Source: an uncultured Tenacibaculum sp. (GTDB taxonomy: Bacteria; Bacteroidota; Bacteroidia; Flavobacteriales; Flavobacteriaceae). Taken from it: a stretch of DNA of 64,000 bases. The notes under the pieces are model-generated. The model did no database searches, was not told the origin of the DNA, and worked only from the letters and a program-made list of their open reading frames with translations. The number at the start of each line of letters is the position of its first letter. Within the stretch, counting starts at the first letter, position 1. Shown here one piece after another: positions 8,348 through 17,814 of this stretch. Both the position numbers and the translations under genes were made by a program. The stretch is taken from positions 104,528 through 168,527 of the forward strand of contig NZ_CANNBW010000009.1 of assembly GCF_947502995.1 (NCBI RefSeq). The letters run 5' to 3'.

Positions 8348-10465
8348 ATGAAATATAGATTACTACTTTTTTTTATGACATTATCTGCAGGACTTTTTGC
8401 TCAACAAACCTTTGTGCCAGATGATGCTTTTGAACAGTTTCTTATCAACGAAGGTTACGATACTGTTTTAGATGATTATGTACTTACAGATAATATTAAA
8501 GATGTTACTTTTTTACCTCTGAATAATAAAGGAATTGAAGATTTAACTGGATTAGAAGATTTTTCTAGCTTAACAAGTTTACAGATTTTAGGTAATCCTT
8601 TAACTTCAGTAGATATAAGTGTAAATACAACATTACAATATTTAACTGCAGGAAATTCACAATTAATAACATTAAACGTGTCTAATCTTACAGAGTTAAT
8701 TCGAATAAATCTTGCGAATTCTTCTATAACAACACTTGATGTTTCTACCAATGAAAAATTAGAAATATTAAGCTTAGAAGATAATACAGAATTAGTCGAC
8801 TTAAACATTAACGGAGCTGTTAACTTAGAAACTCTTAGAAATGTTAATAATGATAAATTGGAGACTATTAATCTTTCAACTAATACTAAATTGAAAATGT
8901 TTTTCGCTTATTACTGTGAAAAATTAGATAACCTAGATTTTGCGAATAATACACGTATTACAGATATTATTTTTAATGAAATGACTAGTTTATCAAACGT
9001 TTCTATTAAAAACGGAAGGAATAACTATTATCTAGAAAGTTTAAGAAATCCTAATTTAAGATGTGTTGAGGTTTCTGATGCAGATTATGTGAATTCAAAT
9101 TGGTCGAGAACAAAAATAACAGGAGCTTTACGATTCGATGAATACTTAGTCTTCAGTAACGATTGTGGAGGATCTTCAACTCAAGAAATTACTGAAATTC
9201 CTGATAGTAATTTTGAAACTTATTTAGAATCTATAGGTGCTGGTAATGGAGTTACAGGAGATAATAAGGTATCAACTTCGGCTATTCAAGCATTAACTAC
9301 TTTAGATGTTAGCGGGCAAAGTATTACTAATCTTTCTGGGATCGAGGAGTTTACTGCTTTAACAAATTTAAATTGTAGTACAAATGAACTTACAAGTTTA
9401 GATGTTAGCACATTAGTGAATTTAACAGATTTAGACTGTTCTTATAATGATATTGGTGAGTTATCGATTATTAAAAATTTAGAGTTGGTAAACTTAAACT
9501 GTAGTGCAAATCAAATTGCAGAATTAAACACTTTATCAAACTCAAAGTTAGAAAATTTAAACTGTGAAGTTAATGCTATTGAGTATTTAGATTTAGTAAA
9601 CAATTCTCGATTAACTAAGTTAAGTTGTAATGATAATGCTTTGGTTGGTTTAAACATAAAAAATGGAAATAATTCTCGAATTTCTAATGAAAACTTCTCT
9701 GTTTTTGCAAATCCAGATTTAACCTGTATTCAGGTAGATGATGAGAACTATAGCACTACAAGTTGGTTTCAAACTGATATGCAAACAAACTTTAATGAAA
9801 ACTGTACACCAGTAAATGACGATTGTTCTTTTACGATTCCAATTGTTTTAGGACAAGATACACCAGGAAGCACAATTAGTGTATCTGGAGCAGCAACAAA
9901 TCCGAATTGTGCTCAAAATGGAACAACAGTTTTTGATGTTTGGTATTCATTCACAGCTCCAGAATCTGGAAGTATGAATATCACTATTTCTGCAGGCACA
10001 TTAATTTCAAAAATTGCATTGTATGAAACTTGTACAGATACAACTCCATTAAATTGTGATGAAGGAAATTTATCAGTAGATAATTTAAATCCTGGTCAAG
10101 AATACTATTTACAAGTTTGGTTAGAACTATCTAGTAGATTTCAATCTAAATCAGAATCTGGAGGTTTTGTTTTAAAGGCCGAAGATACTTCAAGTGTATT
10201 ATCTACTGAAGATGTAGTTTCTGATATAGATTTCTCCATATATCCAAATCCAACTTCAGAATTGATAAAGATTAAAAATTCAAATTCAAATTCAATTCAA
10301 TCTATAGTTGTATTCAATAGTAATGGGAAAGTTTGTTTGAAAGAGAAAAATATAGAAAATATGCAAACAGAAGTTTCATTAAGAAAACTGCCTGCAGGTT
10401 TATATTTTATTCGTGTCGAAGATGAATTCAAAAATTTTATTCATAGAAAAATTATAAAGCAATAA
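8348..10465 (+). CDS. secreted leucine-rich-repeat protein with type IX sorting domain
   Basis: The 705-residue protein has a signal peptide (residues 1-19, ending GLFAQQ) and two LRR blocks of the bacterial 'LxxLNCSxNxL' type (about 55-250 and 290-450). A predicted beta-sandwich stretch with cysteines follows (about 495-610). The C-terminal domain (from about 630: SIYPNPTSELIKI, GLYFIRV, KIIKQ) is the type A sorting signal of the type IX secretion system. It is therefore likely exported and attached to the cell surface. LRRs of this kind usually mediate adhesion. It heads a block of four same-strand genes. Confidence 0.92.
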   Translation: MKYRLLLFFMTLSAGLFAQQTFVPDDAFEQFLINEGYDTVLDDYVLTDNIKDVTFLPLNNKGIEDLTGLEDFSSLTSLQILGNPLTSVDISVNTTLQYLTAGNSQLITLNVSNLTELIRINLANSSITTLDVSTNEKLEILSLEDNTELVDLNINGAVNLETLRNVNNDKLETINLSTNTKLKMFFAYYCEKLDNLDFANNTRITDIIFNEMTSLSNVSIKNGRNNYYLESLRNPNLRCVEVSDADYVNSNWSRTKITGALRFDEYLVFSNDCGGSSTQEITEIPDSNFETYLESIGAGNGVTGDNKVSTSAIQALTTLDVSGQSITNLSGIEEFTALTNLNCSTNELTSLDVSTLVNLTDLDCSYNDIGELSIIKNLELVNLNCSANQIAELNTLSNSKLENLNCEVNAIEYLDLVNNSRLTKLSCNDNALVGLNIKNGNNSRISNENFSVFANPDLTCIQVDDENYSTTSWFQTDMQTNFNENCTPVNDDCSFTIPIVLGQDTPGSTISVSGAATNPNCAQNGTTVFDVWYSFTAPESGSMNITISAGTLISKIALYETCTDTTPLNCDEGNLSVDNLNPGQEYYLQVWLELSSRFQSKSESGGFVLKAEDTSSVLSTEDVVSDIDFSIYPNPTSELIKIKNSNSNSIQSIVVFNSNGKVCLKEKNIENMQTEVSLRKLPAGLYFIRVEDEFKNFIHRKIIKQ

Positions 10466-10467
10466 AT

Positions 10468-11340
10468 ATGAAAAAAGTAGTTAGTCTGTTACTGTTTTTT
10501 CTATTCGTACAAACAGTTGTTAGTCAAAAAGTAAATTATAGTGGTGAAGCTTTTGGAGCTTGTGAAGCTGTAGAAGCAAGTGTGAGTAAAAACAAATTTT
10601 CAGTGTATATATCACAACATGAATTAAGAGAAGGTCTCGGAGGGAAATTTGAGTTGTCTGGAGGAAGATTAAATGTAGATAACAACAAAGTTCCAGATAA
10701 TTTAGAATTGCTTATGGAGGTGGAATTTGTAAACGGTTTAAAGTTTCCTATTACACCTAAAGACAGTGTGTATATTAACTTAAGTGCATTAAATAAAGGT
10801 TATCGTGATGATATGAGTATGATGAGCCAAATTAATAGTAAAGACCACACGCGTGTTGAAAAAGAAAGGAAAGACTTTCAGGGGAAAAAGAACGGAATGC
10901 AAGAGAAAATGAAAGCGCTTACCAAGAAATTTCAAGAAGGTAAAATTTCTGCTGATGAATTTGGTAAGAAATTAAAAGCTTTAAGTGATCCTTTATTAAA
11001 AGAAGCTCAATCTAGCTATACGAATAGTATACGTTTTACTGAAGCTGAAGATGCTATGACATATAGTATCGATTTCATAAATACGTATAAATTAATAGAA
11101 AGTAGAGCTTTTTCTGGTACGCTTTACATAGAACGTTTTAATGAGAAAGAATTTGTAGCAAGTTTCAACGGAATTCAAATGGTAGACTGTTTAGAGAAAA
11201 GAGCTGCAAGTTCTAAAGAAGAAGAAAAAAAGTGTAAATCACATCGTTCAAAATACATGAAAGAGTTTTTTGTTTTTAAAGAAGGAGAAGTAAAAGGAAC
11301 GATCAATGTGAAATTGAAAAAGTTCGAGGATTTTAGATAA
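10468..11340 (+). CDS. exported protein of unknown function
   Basis: The 290-residue protein has an N-terminal signal peptide (residues 1-19, ending TVVSQ) and starts 2 bp after the LRR gene, so co-transcription is very likely. The middle (about 120-170) is charged and helical (KERKDFQGKKNGMQEKMKAL), probably a coiled coil. No family was recognised. It may be a periplasmic partner of the surface LRR protein, by position only. Confidence 0.8.
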   Translation: MKKVVSLLLFFLFVQTVVSQKVNYSGEAFGACEAVEASVSKNKFSVYISQHELREGLGGKFELSGGRLNVDNNKVPDNLELLMEVEFVNGLKFPITPKDSVYINLSALNKGYRDDMSMMSQINSKDHTRVEKERKDFQGKKNGMQEKMKALTKKFQEGKISADEFGKKLKALSDPLLKEAQSSYTNSIRFTEAEDAMTYSIDFINTYKLIESRAFSGTLYIERFNEKEFVASFNGIQMVDCLEKRAASSKEEEKKCKSHRSKYMKEFFVFKEGEVKGTINVKLKKFEDFR

Positions 11341-11360
11341 TAATTAAAAAAGAAGAAATT

Positions 11361-11996
11361 ATGAAACTATTAAAAACAGTAATATTTATCATGACTTTAG
11401 CAGTACTAAGTTCATGTTTTGGAGATAAAAAATCAATTATTGGAGCAGATTTAGGAAATACATCTTTTGTGAATAAAAACTTTCAAGGAAATACAGTTGA
11501 ATTTAATGCAGTAACAGATGTATGCAGTCTAATAAATAAGGAAAAATTAGCTAGCCTATATAACGTATCAGCAGATGCAATCGTAACTGTAGGACAAGGG
11601 AAGTTCGTGCAAAACGGAAATACAAAAACGTGTATGGTAAGAGTAAAACTTGGTGGTTCCGACTGGAATTTTTTAACAGGTATGATTTCTCTTTACAAAG
11701 AAGTAAGTTCTAGTCAAGATGTAGGGGGAATTTCTGAAGCAATTGGGCAAGGTGAAAATTGGGAAGAAGCTTGGTCATTAAAAAAATCAATGTCTAAATC
11801 GGCAAAATGGATTCCAAAAGTAGGAAAGGCAGCTTTATATACAGATTCAAAAAGAAAATTAGAAGTAAAGTTAGAAGGTTATACTTTAGAAATAGTTGCA
11901 CCTGGAGCTCCTTTCAATAAAGAAGAACAAGCAAAGAACAGAGATTTTGAGAAAATTTCGTTACAAATGGTGAAGGATTTAGGCTTCATAAAATAA
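11361..11996 (+). CDS. lipoprotein of unknown function
   Basis: The 211-residue protein has a signal peptide with lipobox (AVLSSC, C19). Its two later cysteines (TDVCSLINKEK and TKTCMVRVKL) could form a disulfide. The pattern 'DVCSLINKEKLASLYNVSAD' is reminiscent of DUF3558-like lipoproteins, but the match is weak. It follows the previous gene by 20 bp in the same likely operon. Confidence 0.78.
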   Translation: MKLLKTVIFIMTLAVLSSCFGDKKSIIGADLGNTSFVNKNFQGNTVEFNAVTDVCSLINKEKLASLYNVSADAIVTVGQGKFVQNGNTKTCMVRVKLGGSDWNFLTGMISLYKEVSSSQDVGGISEAIGQGENWEEAWSLKKSMSKSAKWIPKVGKAALYTDSKRKLEVKLEGYTLEIVAPGAPFNKEEQAKNRDFEKISLQMVKDLGFIK

Positions 11997-12096
11997 AAGT
12001 AAAAAGCATAATTAGCATTCATTATTAATAATTAACTTGCAAGCGTTATTTGCTATGCGATAACTAAACTATTCAAAAACTAAATTGCTAAAAATT

Positions 12097-12693
12097 ATGC
12101 AAAACATTCAATTTCCAGTGAACTTTAAGTTCAATATTTCAACATTAGCAAACGACTTTTCTGCAACAGATAGTAGTGGTAAAATGATTGCTTATGTACG
12201 TCAGAAAATGTTTAAACTAAAAGAAGATATTTCTGTTTACAGTGATGAATCTAAATCTCATGTAAATTATAGAATTAAAGCTGATAAATGGTTAGATTTT
12301 TCTACTGCTTACAGTTTCTTAGATGTAGACGGAAAAGAATTTGGAAAGGTAGTTCGTAAAGGATGGCGTTCTGTTTGGAAAGCACATTATGAAATTATCG
12401 ATCAAAATGAAAAACAACAATATGTTGTAAATGAAGAAAATCCTTGGACAAAAGTGTTCGATTCTCTATTAGGAGAAATACCAATTTTAAGCATTTTTAC
12501 AGGATATTTATTTAATCCTTCATATGTAGTAAAAGACAAACAAGGTAAAGTCATTGTTAGGCTTAAAAAGTTAAAATCTTTCTTTGGAAGAAATTTTGAA
12601 GTTTCAAAAGTAGGCCAATTAGATAACGATGATGATGATAGAATTATGTTGGCTTTAATGATGCTTGTATTATTAGAAAGACGAAGAGGATAA
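12097..12693 (+). CDS. LURP-one-related / scramblase-like protein
   Basis: A TTG twelve bases upstream is also in frame, but ATG at 12097 (MQNIQFPVNF) is the better start. The protein of about 198 residues shows the tubby-like strand pattern of LURP-one-related/scramblase proteins: repeated 'DSSGKMIAYVRQKMF', 'DVDGKEFGKVVRK' and 'VVKDKQGKVIVRLKK' units. A hydrophobic stretch (SLLGEIPILSIFTGYLF) is present and the C-terminus is acidic then basic. The function of bacterial members is unclear. A terminator follows at 12721. Confidence 0.78.
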   Translation: MQNIQFPVNFKFNISTLANDFSATDSSGKMIAYVRQKMFKLKEDISVYSDESKSHVNYRIKADKWLDFSTAYSFLDVDGKEFGKVVRKGWRSVWKAHYEIIDQNEKQQYVVNEENPWTKVFDSLLGEIPILSIFTGYLFNPSYVVKDKQGKVIVRLKKLKSFFGRNFEVSKVGQLDNDDDDRIMLALMMLVLLERRRG

Positions 12694-12720
12694 TACAAGA
12701 AAATAATAACAGATACATTT

Positions 12721-12750
12721 AAAAGCAACTTACTTATAAGTTGCTTTTTG
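12721..12750 (+). terminator. Rho-independent terminator, probably bidirectional
   Basis: A 9-bp stem AGCAACTTA (12724-12732) pairs with TAAGTTGCT (12737-12745), with flanking A- and T-runs on either side. It lies between the convergent genes at 12097-12693 and 12778-13221 and can serve both. Confidence 0.85.
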
Positions 12751-12777
12751 TATGTTAATAGGATAAGTTTTTATACG

Positions 12778-13221
12778 CTATAGTTCTTTTTTGTTTTCCA
12801 GATTACAAGCTGTTTTGTTTTTTATATCACGAATATTTACAGTTATATCAGATTTATAAATATATCTATTATCTGTAAATTCAAATATAAAACTACAAGT
12901 ACCATTAGAACGTGAAATCGAGCTTAAAAAACACCAGGTTTTTGAATTTTTTCCTTTTATAGTAATATATTTATTTGTTGTATCTCCAAATAAAAAAACT
13001 TCGGCTCTTATTTTTACAGGACAGTCAGAGTTATTGATGAATTCGATAGCATGATATCCATAATCATCTTTAATTAATCGATATTCTACGTTGCTGTTTG
13101 AAGTTTTTTTCCATTCATAACTTGTAAAATTATCATTGTTTTTTTGAGATTTTTCACTTGAGAAAAATGAAGAGAATAGAATAGAAAAATTTAAAATTGA
13201 GATTAAGAAGTAGTTTTTCAT
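12778..13221 (-). CDS. exported small protein of unknown function
   Basis: The 147-residue protein has a signal peptide (about residues 1-22). The mature part is rich in beta-strand residues with cysteine pairs (NSDCPVKIRAEVFLFGD; TWCFLSS; GTCSFIFEFTDN). No family was recognised; periplasmic or surface location is inferred. Confidence 0.7.
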   Translation of the reverse strand: MKNYFLISILNFSILFSSFFSSEKSQKNNDNFTSYEWKKTSNSNVEYRLIKDDYGYHAIEFINNSDCPVKIRAEVFLFGDTTNKYITIKGKNSKTWCFLSSISRSNGTCSFIFEFTDNRYIYKSDITVNIRDIKNKTACNLENKKEL

Positions 13222-13289
13222 AATAGGTGGTTTTTATGAGAATTACCTTCAAATATCATGCCGTAATTAAATAAAAATCAGCAACTTCC

Positions 13290-13406
13290 TTAATGGCCAT
13301 AAATAGGCGAATCTACAATACCTTCAGAGTGAAATAAATCAATAACATTTTCAATTTCTCCGTTTTCTAAATGTTTTAAGTATTGAATTGCAATTTCTTT
13401 TTTCAT
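13290..13406 (-). pseudogene. truncated SnoaL/NTF2-like gene start
   Basis: A 38-codon frame starts with ATG at 13406 and reads MKKEIAIQYLKHLENGEIEN, then a VIDLFHSEGIVDSPIYG-type end followed by an immediate stop. This looks like the first third of a SnoaL-like (NTF2 fold) protein, which should be 110-130 residues. The remainder is absent before the gene at 12778. It lies 17 bp upstream (low-coordinate side) of the VOC gene stop. A genuine micro-protein is possible but less likely. Confidence 0.5.
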
Positions 13407-13423
13407 TGTTGTTATATCATAAG

Positions 13424-14143
13424 TTATTTTATATTTTCAATATAGAAAAAAGCTTCATTAGAATTGTCAACTACTAATATTCTATTTTCTTCTTCAGTAA
13501 TAATAGTACCTCCATTTTTTAAAATTAACTCTTTAGAAGCATTTATGCTTTCAACTCCAAAAGTACATACCCAATATTCGTATTTTCCTTTGTAGGAATT
13601 ATCTATTTCTAAAATATCTGTAATGTGTTCTTTTTCGTTATTTAGAACCTTGTAAATACCATTACTAACTTCGATAATATTCCAATCAAAAATACTTTGA
13701 TAAAAAGGAATTGCCTTACTAGTTTCTGAAACATGAAGTTCATTCCAAATAAGTGTGTTTTTTTCTTGTTTTGTTCGCGTATTATTTAATTGATTACCTT
13801 CATAAACTGTAAATCCAGCTCCTTGAGGATCTCTAATTAAAGCAACTTTTCCAAAACCTGTGGTTTCATAGTTCAACTCAATAATGCCGTCTAAATTTTT
13901 AGCTTTGGTAACTACTTCATTTATATCAGAAACACGAAAGTAAGTCATCCAAAAATGAGGCATTCGCATTTGTTTAAATTTTTGAGGTGTTTCATATAAA
14001 CCTGCAACCTCTTTTTGTTTATGAAAAGCTGTATAGTATTTATCAACTTTATAATATTTCCAGTTGAAAACATTTTCGTAAAAAGAAATAGATAGTTCTG
14101 GAGTATATGTTGATAAATCTGAAAAGAATGGTTTATTTAACAT
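13424..14143 (-). CDS. two-domain VOC (glyoxalase-fold) protein
   Basis: The 239-residue protein contains two vicinal-oxygen-chelate modules. The first (about 1-115) has STYTPELSISFYENVFNWKY and DPQGAGFTVYEG; the second (about 130-238) has ELHVSETSKAIPFYQSIFDW and ends EAFFYIENI. This matches the family of paired glyoxalase/bleomycin-resistance-like proteins common in bacteria. Metal ligands are not obvious in both halves, so catalysis is uncertain. Its start overlaps the end of the next upstream gene by 11 bp, indicating translational coupling. Confidence 0.85.
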   Translation of the reverse strand: MLNKPFFSDLSTYTPELSISFYENVFNWKYYKVDKYYTAFHKQKEVAGLYETPQKFKQMRMPHFWMTYFRVSDINEVVTKAKNLDGIIELNYETTGFGKVALIRDPQGAGFTVYEGNQLNNTRTKQEKNTLIWNELHVSETSKAIPFYQSIFDWNIIEVSNGIYKVLNNEKEHITDILEIDNSYKGKYEYWVCTFGVESINASKELILKNGGTIITEEENRILVVDNSNEAFFYIENIK

Positions 14144-15062
14144 TGGTGTTCTTTTGAGTTAAATGATTTGTAGGCATCCAATCTGGAGGTTTTATAAAAA
14201 CAAGTATTTTATTTTTAAACCCGTTTACACTTTTAATCTTTTTATATAAACGTGTAATTCCGTGAAAAAAGACAATGATTGGATTTGTACTATTTACAGG
14301 TTCAGAAATTCCGTAACGTACTTCTTCAACCTCTGGTTCAAAAGTTCCAAGTAACCTGTCCCAAATAATTAGAATACCACCATAGTTTTTATCCCAATAT
14401 TGTCTGTTAGATCCGTGATGAACGCGATGATGAGATGGAGTATTGAAAACATATTCTACTGGTTTTATTAGTTTTCCAATAATTTCTGTGTGTAACAGAG
14501 TCTGAAATACTTGCACAAAGACTTCAGATAATAATACTAAAATAGGGTCGAAACCTAGCATCACTAACGGTAAAGAAAAAACAATTGGCATGACAGCATC
14601 TAATGGTCCGAATCGATAAGCTACCGACATATTAAAATGAGGAGAGCTATGGTGTACCGTATGTGTTGCCCAACCAATTCCTATTCTATGCATCATTCTA
14701 TGTTCCCAATAATAGGCGAAATCTGCTAAAAGAATACAGCCAATTACAGTTGCCCAATTTAATTCTAAATGAGGTAAACTAAAGTTGTTGTAAATCCAAA
14801 AATATACTTTGGTTATCGCTAATAATCCTAAAATTATTTCAATAAGAAAGAAACCTCCAAAAGTTATAATATTAGCAATGCTATCTAAAACCAAATCTTT
14901 AGTTAATCTTTTTAAGTAAGTATACCTAACTAATTCAAGAATAAAAAAAGGTAGTATGATGTAAATTAAACTTAAATTATTGAAGATGTAAAACCAATAA
15001 TCTACCTCTGCCCATTCTAATTTTTTTGATAATAATTCAATCATAATTATTGTTTTTTCCAA
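14133..15062 (-). CDS. sterol desaturase / fatty acid hydroxylase family membrane protein
   Basis: The 309-residue membrane protein has the three histidine clusters of the fatty-acid-hydroxylase superfamily: HRMMH (in YYWEHRMMHR), HTVHH (WATHTVHHSS) and HHRVHH (SHHRVHHGSN). These bind a di-iron centre that oxidises C-H bonds of lipids. Several hydrophobic segments lie in the first 150 residues. Neighbouring genes overlap on both sides (11 bp and 16 bp), so the three form a translationally coupled unit. The lipid substrate is not known. Confidence 0.9.
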   Translation of the reverse strand: MEKTIIMIELLSKKLEWAEVDYWFYIFNNLSLIYIILPFFILELVRYTYLKRLTKDLVLDSIANIITFGGFFLIEIILGLLAITKVYFWIYNNFSLPHLELNWATVIGCILLADFAYYWEHRMMHRIGIGWATHTVHHSSPHFNMSVAYRFGPLDAVMPIVFSLPLVMLGFDPILVLLSEVFVQVFQTLLHTEIIGKLIKPVEYVFNTPSHHRVHHGSNRQYWDKNYGGILIIWDRLLGTFEPEVEEVRYGISEPVNSTNPIIVFFHGITRLYKKIKSVNGFKNKILVFIKPPDWMPTNHLTQKNTNVK

Positions 15063-15535
15063 GTTTCTAATCCGTTGTACCCATAGTAATCATAGCTTAT
15101 TTGTATGGTTCTCTTATCTATCACTTTTATTTTACAAGGAACTTCATACTGTTTGTTATTGTAAGTTAAAGAGTATGTTCCATTAGTTCCATTAAGATTA
15201 ATTTTTAAAACCTTTTCTTTATCAGCTTTATCTGTAAAACCATTAGTGTCTTCGTATTGATAGGTATAGGCATTAAAACATCTTTCTTCTTTTTTAACAT
15301 TGTAAATAATAGCTCCACTAAAATCTTTAGTGTTGTATTTAGCTTTCCATTTCCCTATTAAGAAGTTATTATTCAACTTTTCGGAAGAAGTACTTTTCTT
15401 CAGAGAGTTTTCTGTAGGTAATGAATACGTATTGTTTATATCTTCAGTGTATGAAGTATAACTCATTAAATGTGCAAAGCCAGTGATAAAAATTGTAACA
15501 GCTAAGCTTCTGAATATTAGGGTGGAATTCTTCAT
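15047..15535 (-). CDS. exported protein of unknown function
   Basis: The 162-residue protein has a hydrophobic N-terminus (about residues 6-24) and a C-terminal lipocalin-like strand region (LIGKWKAKYNTKDFSGAIIY ... ISYDYYGYNGLETWKK). It overlaps the sterol-desaturase-like gene by 16 bp. Similar small exported proteins with 'GxWxA' starts are DUF2147-like, but this is only a resemblance. A role with the hydroxylase is inferred from coupling. Confidence 0.7.
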   Translation of the reverse strand: MKNSTLIFRSLAVTIFITGFAHLMSYTSYTEDINNTYSLPTENSLKKSTSSEKLNNNFLIGKWKAKYNTKDFSGAIIYNVKKEERCFNAYTYQYEDTNGFTDKADKEKVLKINLNGTNGTYSLTYNNKQYEVPCKIKVIDKRTIQISYDYYGYNGLETWKKQ

Positions 15536-15597
15536 TTTTAAAACTTTTTACAAAAATGAGAATGATTTGAGAATAAACTTTTGACCTATATCAAAAT

Positions 15598-16155
15598 CTA
15601 TTTTCTAATTCTACTCAACGTTTCTTGAGATATTCCCAAGAAAGAAGCGATATAACCTAACTTTACTTTTAATTCGATATTAGGAAAGTAAGTTAGTAAG
15701 AGTTCGTATTTTTCTTTAGCACTTAGAAAAGACCAACCTTTAGAAAATTCATCTATAAATGTTAGCATTTCTTCGGCTAATAATCTTGCGAAGTTTCCGA
15801 AAGCAGGAAAATCTGCAATTAAGTTTTGGTAATTGTCGTAACTAATTCTGTAGAGTATACAATCTTCTAAACATTCAATTTCTTCAAAACTTTGTTTTTG
15901 AGCATAAAAACTATACCAAGAAGTTATAAAATGATTTTCATCGTAAAACCAAGATGATATTTGTTTTCCGTCGTGGTAATAGTAATTATGTAATGTGCCT
16001 TTTGATATAAAATATAAATAGTTGGCTTTGTTTCCTTGAATTAAAATTTTCTCTCCCTTTTCTACAATATGTTCTTCAAAATCAGTACGAATTCTTGTTT
16101 GTAAATGGGGACTTAAAAAGCCTTTTTCGCTTATTTTTTGAAGTAAATTCTGCAT
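15598..16155 (-). CDS. Crp/Fnr-family transcriptional regulator
   Basis: The 185-residue protein has a cyclic-nucleotide-binding-like beta-roll (about 15-120: VEKGEKILIQGNKANYLYFI, SKGTLHNYYYHDGKQISSW). A short C-terminal winged helix carries a recognition helix at ASFLGISQETLSRIRK. This is the compact Bacteroidota Crp/Fnr type, which often lacks cAMP-binding residues. No cysteines suitable for an iron-sulfur cluster are seen. It may regulate the divergent or downstream metabolic genes, which is not shown by the sequence. Confidence 0.88.
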   Translation of the reverse strand: MQNLLQKISEKGFLSPHLQTRIRTDFEEHIVEKGEKILIQGNKANYLYFISKGTLHNYYYHDGKQISSWFYDENHFITSWYSFYAQKQSFEEIECLEDCILYRISYDNYQNLIADFPAFGNFARLLAEEMLTFIDEFSKGWSFLSAKEKYELLLTYFPNIELKVKLGYIASFLGISQETLSRIRK

Positions 16156-16201
16156 ATTTTAAAGAGATGACTTTAACAAAGTACTAATTTAATTTATAAA
16201 T

Positions 16202-16236
16202 AAAAAAAGCTACAAAACTATAACGTCTTGTAGCTT
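16202..16236 (-). terminator. Rho-independent terminator
   Basis: AAGCTACAA (16207-16215) pairs with TTGTAGCTT (16228-16236). Read on the minus strand the stem is followed by seven T residues, just after the stop of the TPR gene at 16262. Confidence 0.8.
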
Positions 16237-16261
16237 AATAAAAATTAATTTATAAATGTTT

Positions 16262-16897
16262 TTATTGAGAACAGAATTGATTTAATTCGTCGATGTCGTT
16301 TTGAAAGTCAGGATAATCATCAAGTAACCCCATTTTTATAGCTTTATCTTTGTTAGAACAAGCACTCTTTTTTTTGCCCATAGCTTTATATATTAGAGCT
16401 TTGGTTTTATATGAGATTGAATTGCTTGGTTCTTTTTCTATTGCTATGTTTACATTCTTTAAAGCTTTAGCATAATCTTTTTTTAAGTAGTAAACCATAC
16501 TAATATGTTCATAAGAATATATTGCTTTTGGATTTACTTTTAACTCATCTTTAAAATCACTAATTGCTTTATCGTATTCTTTTAAGTTTCTGTAAGCATA
16601 ACCTCTATTAGTTCTTACAATTGGTTGTTCAGGATCTAATTCTATTGCTTTTGTGAAATCTTCAATACTTTCTTTGTATTTTAAATTCATTTCTTTCACA
16701 TAACCTCTTTGAGAGTAATAAACAGCTTTATTTGGGTTATCTTTTATTAATTTAGTTAAACTTTCTTCTGCATTATCCCAGTCTTTATTCTGTATCTGTT
16801 TTCTAATTGTGGTTAATAATTCTTTTCCTTGAGCTTCAGCAATAAAAATAGAAGTGAAAATTAATACTACTGATAATAATGTTTTAAGTGTTTTCAT
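16262..16897 (-). CDS. exported TPR protein
   Basis: The 211-residue protein has a signal peptide (residues 1-22, ending IAEAQG). About five tetratricopeptide repeats follow (for example NKAVYYSQRGYVKEMNLKYK and EQPIVRTNRGYAYRNLKEYD). TPR domains bind other proteins, and this one is likely periplasmic. It is transcribed alone, with a terminator directly downstream. Confidence 0.85.
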   Translation of the reverse strand: MKTLKTLLSVVLIFTSIFIAEAQGKELLTTIRKQIQNKDWDNAEESLTKLIKDNPNKAVYYSQRGYVKEMNLKYKESIEDFTKAIELDPEQPIVRTNRGYAYRNLKEYDKAISDFKDELKVNPKAIYSYEHISMVYYLKKDYAKALKNVNIAIEKEPSNSISYKTKALIYKAMGKKKSACSNKDKAIKMGLLDDYPDFQNDIDELNQFCSQ

Positions 16898-16967
16898 TTT
16901 TAGATATAAATAGTTGACTGTAATATTACTTATTTTTTATCTAAATAATTATAAATAAAGTTTTTCT

Positions 16968-17435
16968 TTAAAAAATGAATGGTTTTATTGTAAATGTAGC
17001 TGTAAGTCCGACACTAAAATTTCTAGGAAGTTTGTGAACACCAAAGATTGCTCTTGAGTGTTGACCTTTTTGTTCTAGTATTTTTAAAAAAAGATCCGAT
17101 GCACCATTTACAACTTTAGGAGATTCATCCCAATTTTCAGCTGATTGAAAATAAGCATCAATATGATTTAATCCGATGATATTATCAATACCAACATTCT
17201 TTTCAATTTGAGCTAATACATTTAAAGCGCATATTTCCATTGCTTTGTATCCTTCTTCAGTTGAAATTTCACTACCTAACCGACCTTGATATTTATACTC
17301 TTCATTCCAAATAGGAAACTGAATTGCAACATATGCAATATTTTCTCTAATGTTTACAGAAACATAACTTCCGCCTGGAGTAGAAGCTTCTGGTAATGCG
17401 TAATTATGTTTGTTTAATCGCTCTTTTAGTGTCAT
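16968..17435 (-). CDS. RidA/YjgF-family protein
   Basis: The 155-residue protein follows the Rid family plan of the YjgF/YER057c type that begins with a 'LPEASTPGGSYV' stretch and ends with 'GVHKLPRNFSVGLTATFTI'. Rid proteins form trimers; RidA hydrolyses enamines and imines, while other subgroups have other roles. The usual active-site arginine of RidA is present as HSRAIFG. It lies 19 bp downstream of the CHMI-like gene, likely in one operon. Confidence 0.82.
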   Translation of the reverse strand: MTLKERLNKHNYALPEASTPGGSYVSVNIRENIAYVAIQFPIWNEEYKYQGRLGSEISTEEGYKAMEICALNVLAQIEKNVGIDNIIGLNHIDAYFQSAENWDESPKVVNGASDLFLKILEQKGQHSRAIFGVHKLPRNFSVGLTATFTIKPFIF

Positions 17436-17454
17436 TTTACCTTAATTTTTTCTT

Positions 17455-17790
17455 TTAAACTATTTCTTTTTTTGAATAACTATAGGTGTGTAAATCCATA
17501 ATTTCAACCGATATATTTTCGATGTCATATAATTTCATCACACTTCTCAAAATACACTGACTTAATTCTTTTTTCTGAACATTACTTCTTCCTTCCAACA
17601 TTTTTACTGTAATATGAATAAATGATTCTTCTGTTCCACCAACTAAGTAATTATCGATAGGAATAGCTCTAGTTTTAATGGTTCGTCTATCAAAAAGTCC
17701 TGAGCTTTCTATATCAGCAGTAACTTTTTTTACAGTTTCTTTTATTTGTGTATTTAAGTCGTTAGAAAACTCAATAATGCAGTGCGGCAT
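17455..17790 (-). CDS. 5-carboxymethyl-2-hydroxymuconate isomerase-like tautomerase
   Basis: The 111-residue protein starts MPHCIIEFSNDLN, retaining the catalytic Pro-1 and the N-terminal pattern of the CHMI/tautomerase superfamily. Family enzymes isomerise muconate semialdehydes in aromatic compound breakdown. No other homoprotocatechuate pathway genes are nearby, so the physiological reaction is uncertain. It sits between an NTF2-like gene and the RidA gene. Confidence 0.82.
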   Translation of the reverse strand: MPHCIIEFSNDLNTQIKETVKKVTADIESSGLFDRRTIKTRAIPIDNYLVGGTEESFIHITVKMLEGRSNVQKKELSQCILRSVMKLYDIENISVEIMDLHTYSYSKKEIV

Positions 17791-17814
17791 AATTTTATGT
17801 TTTACTTTATAATA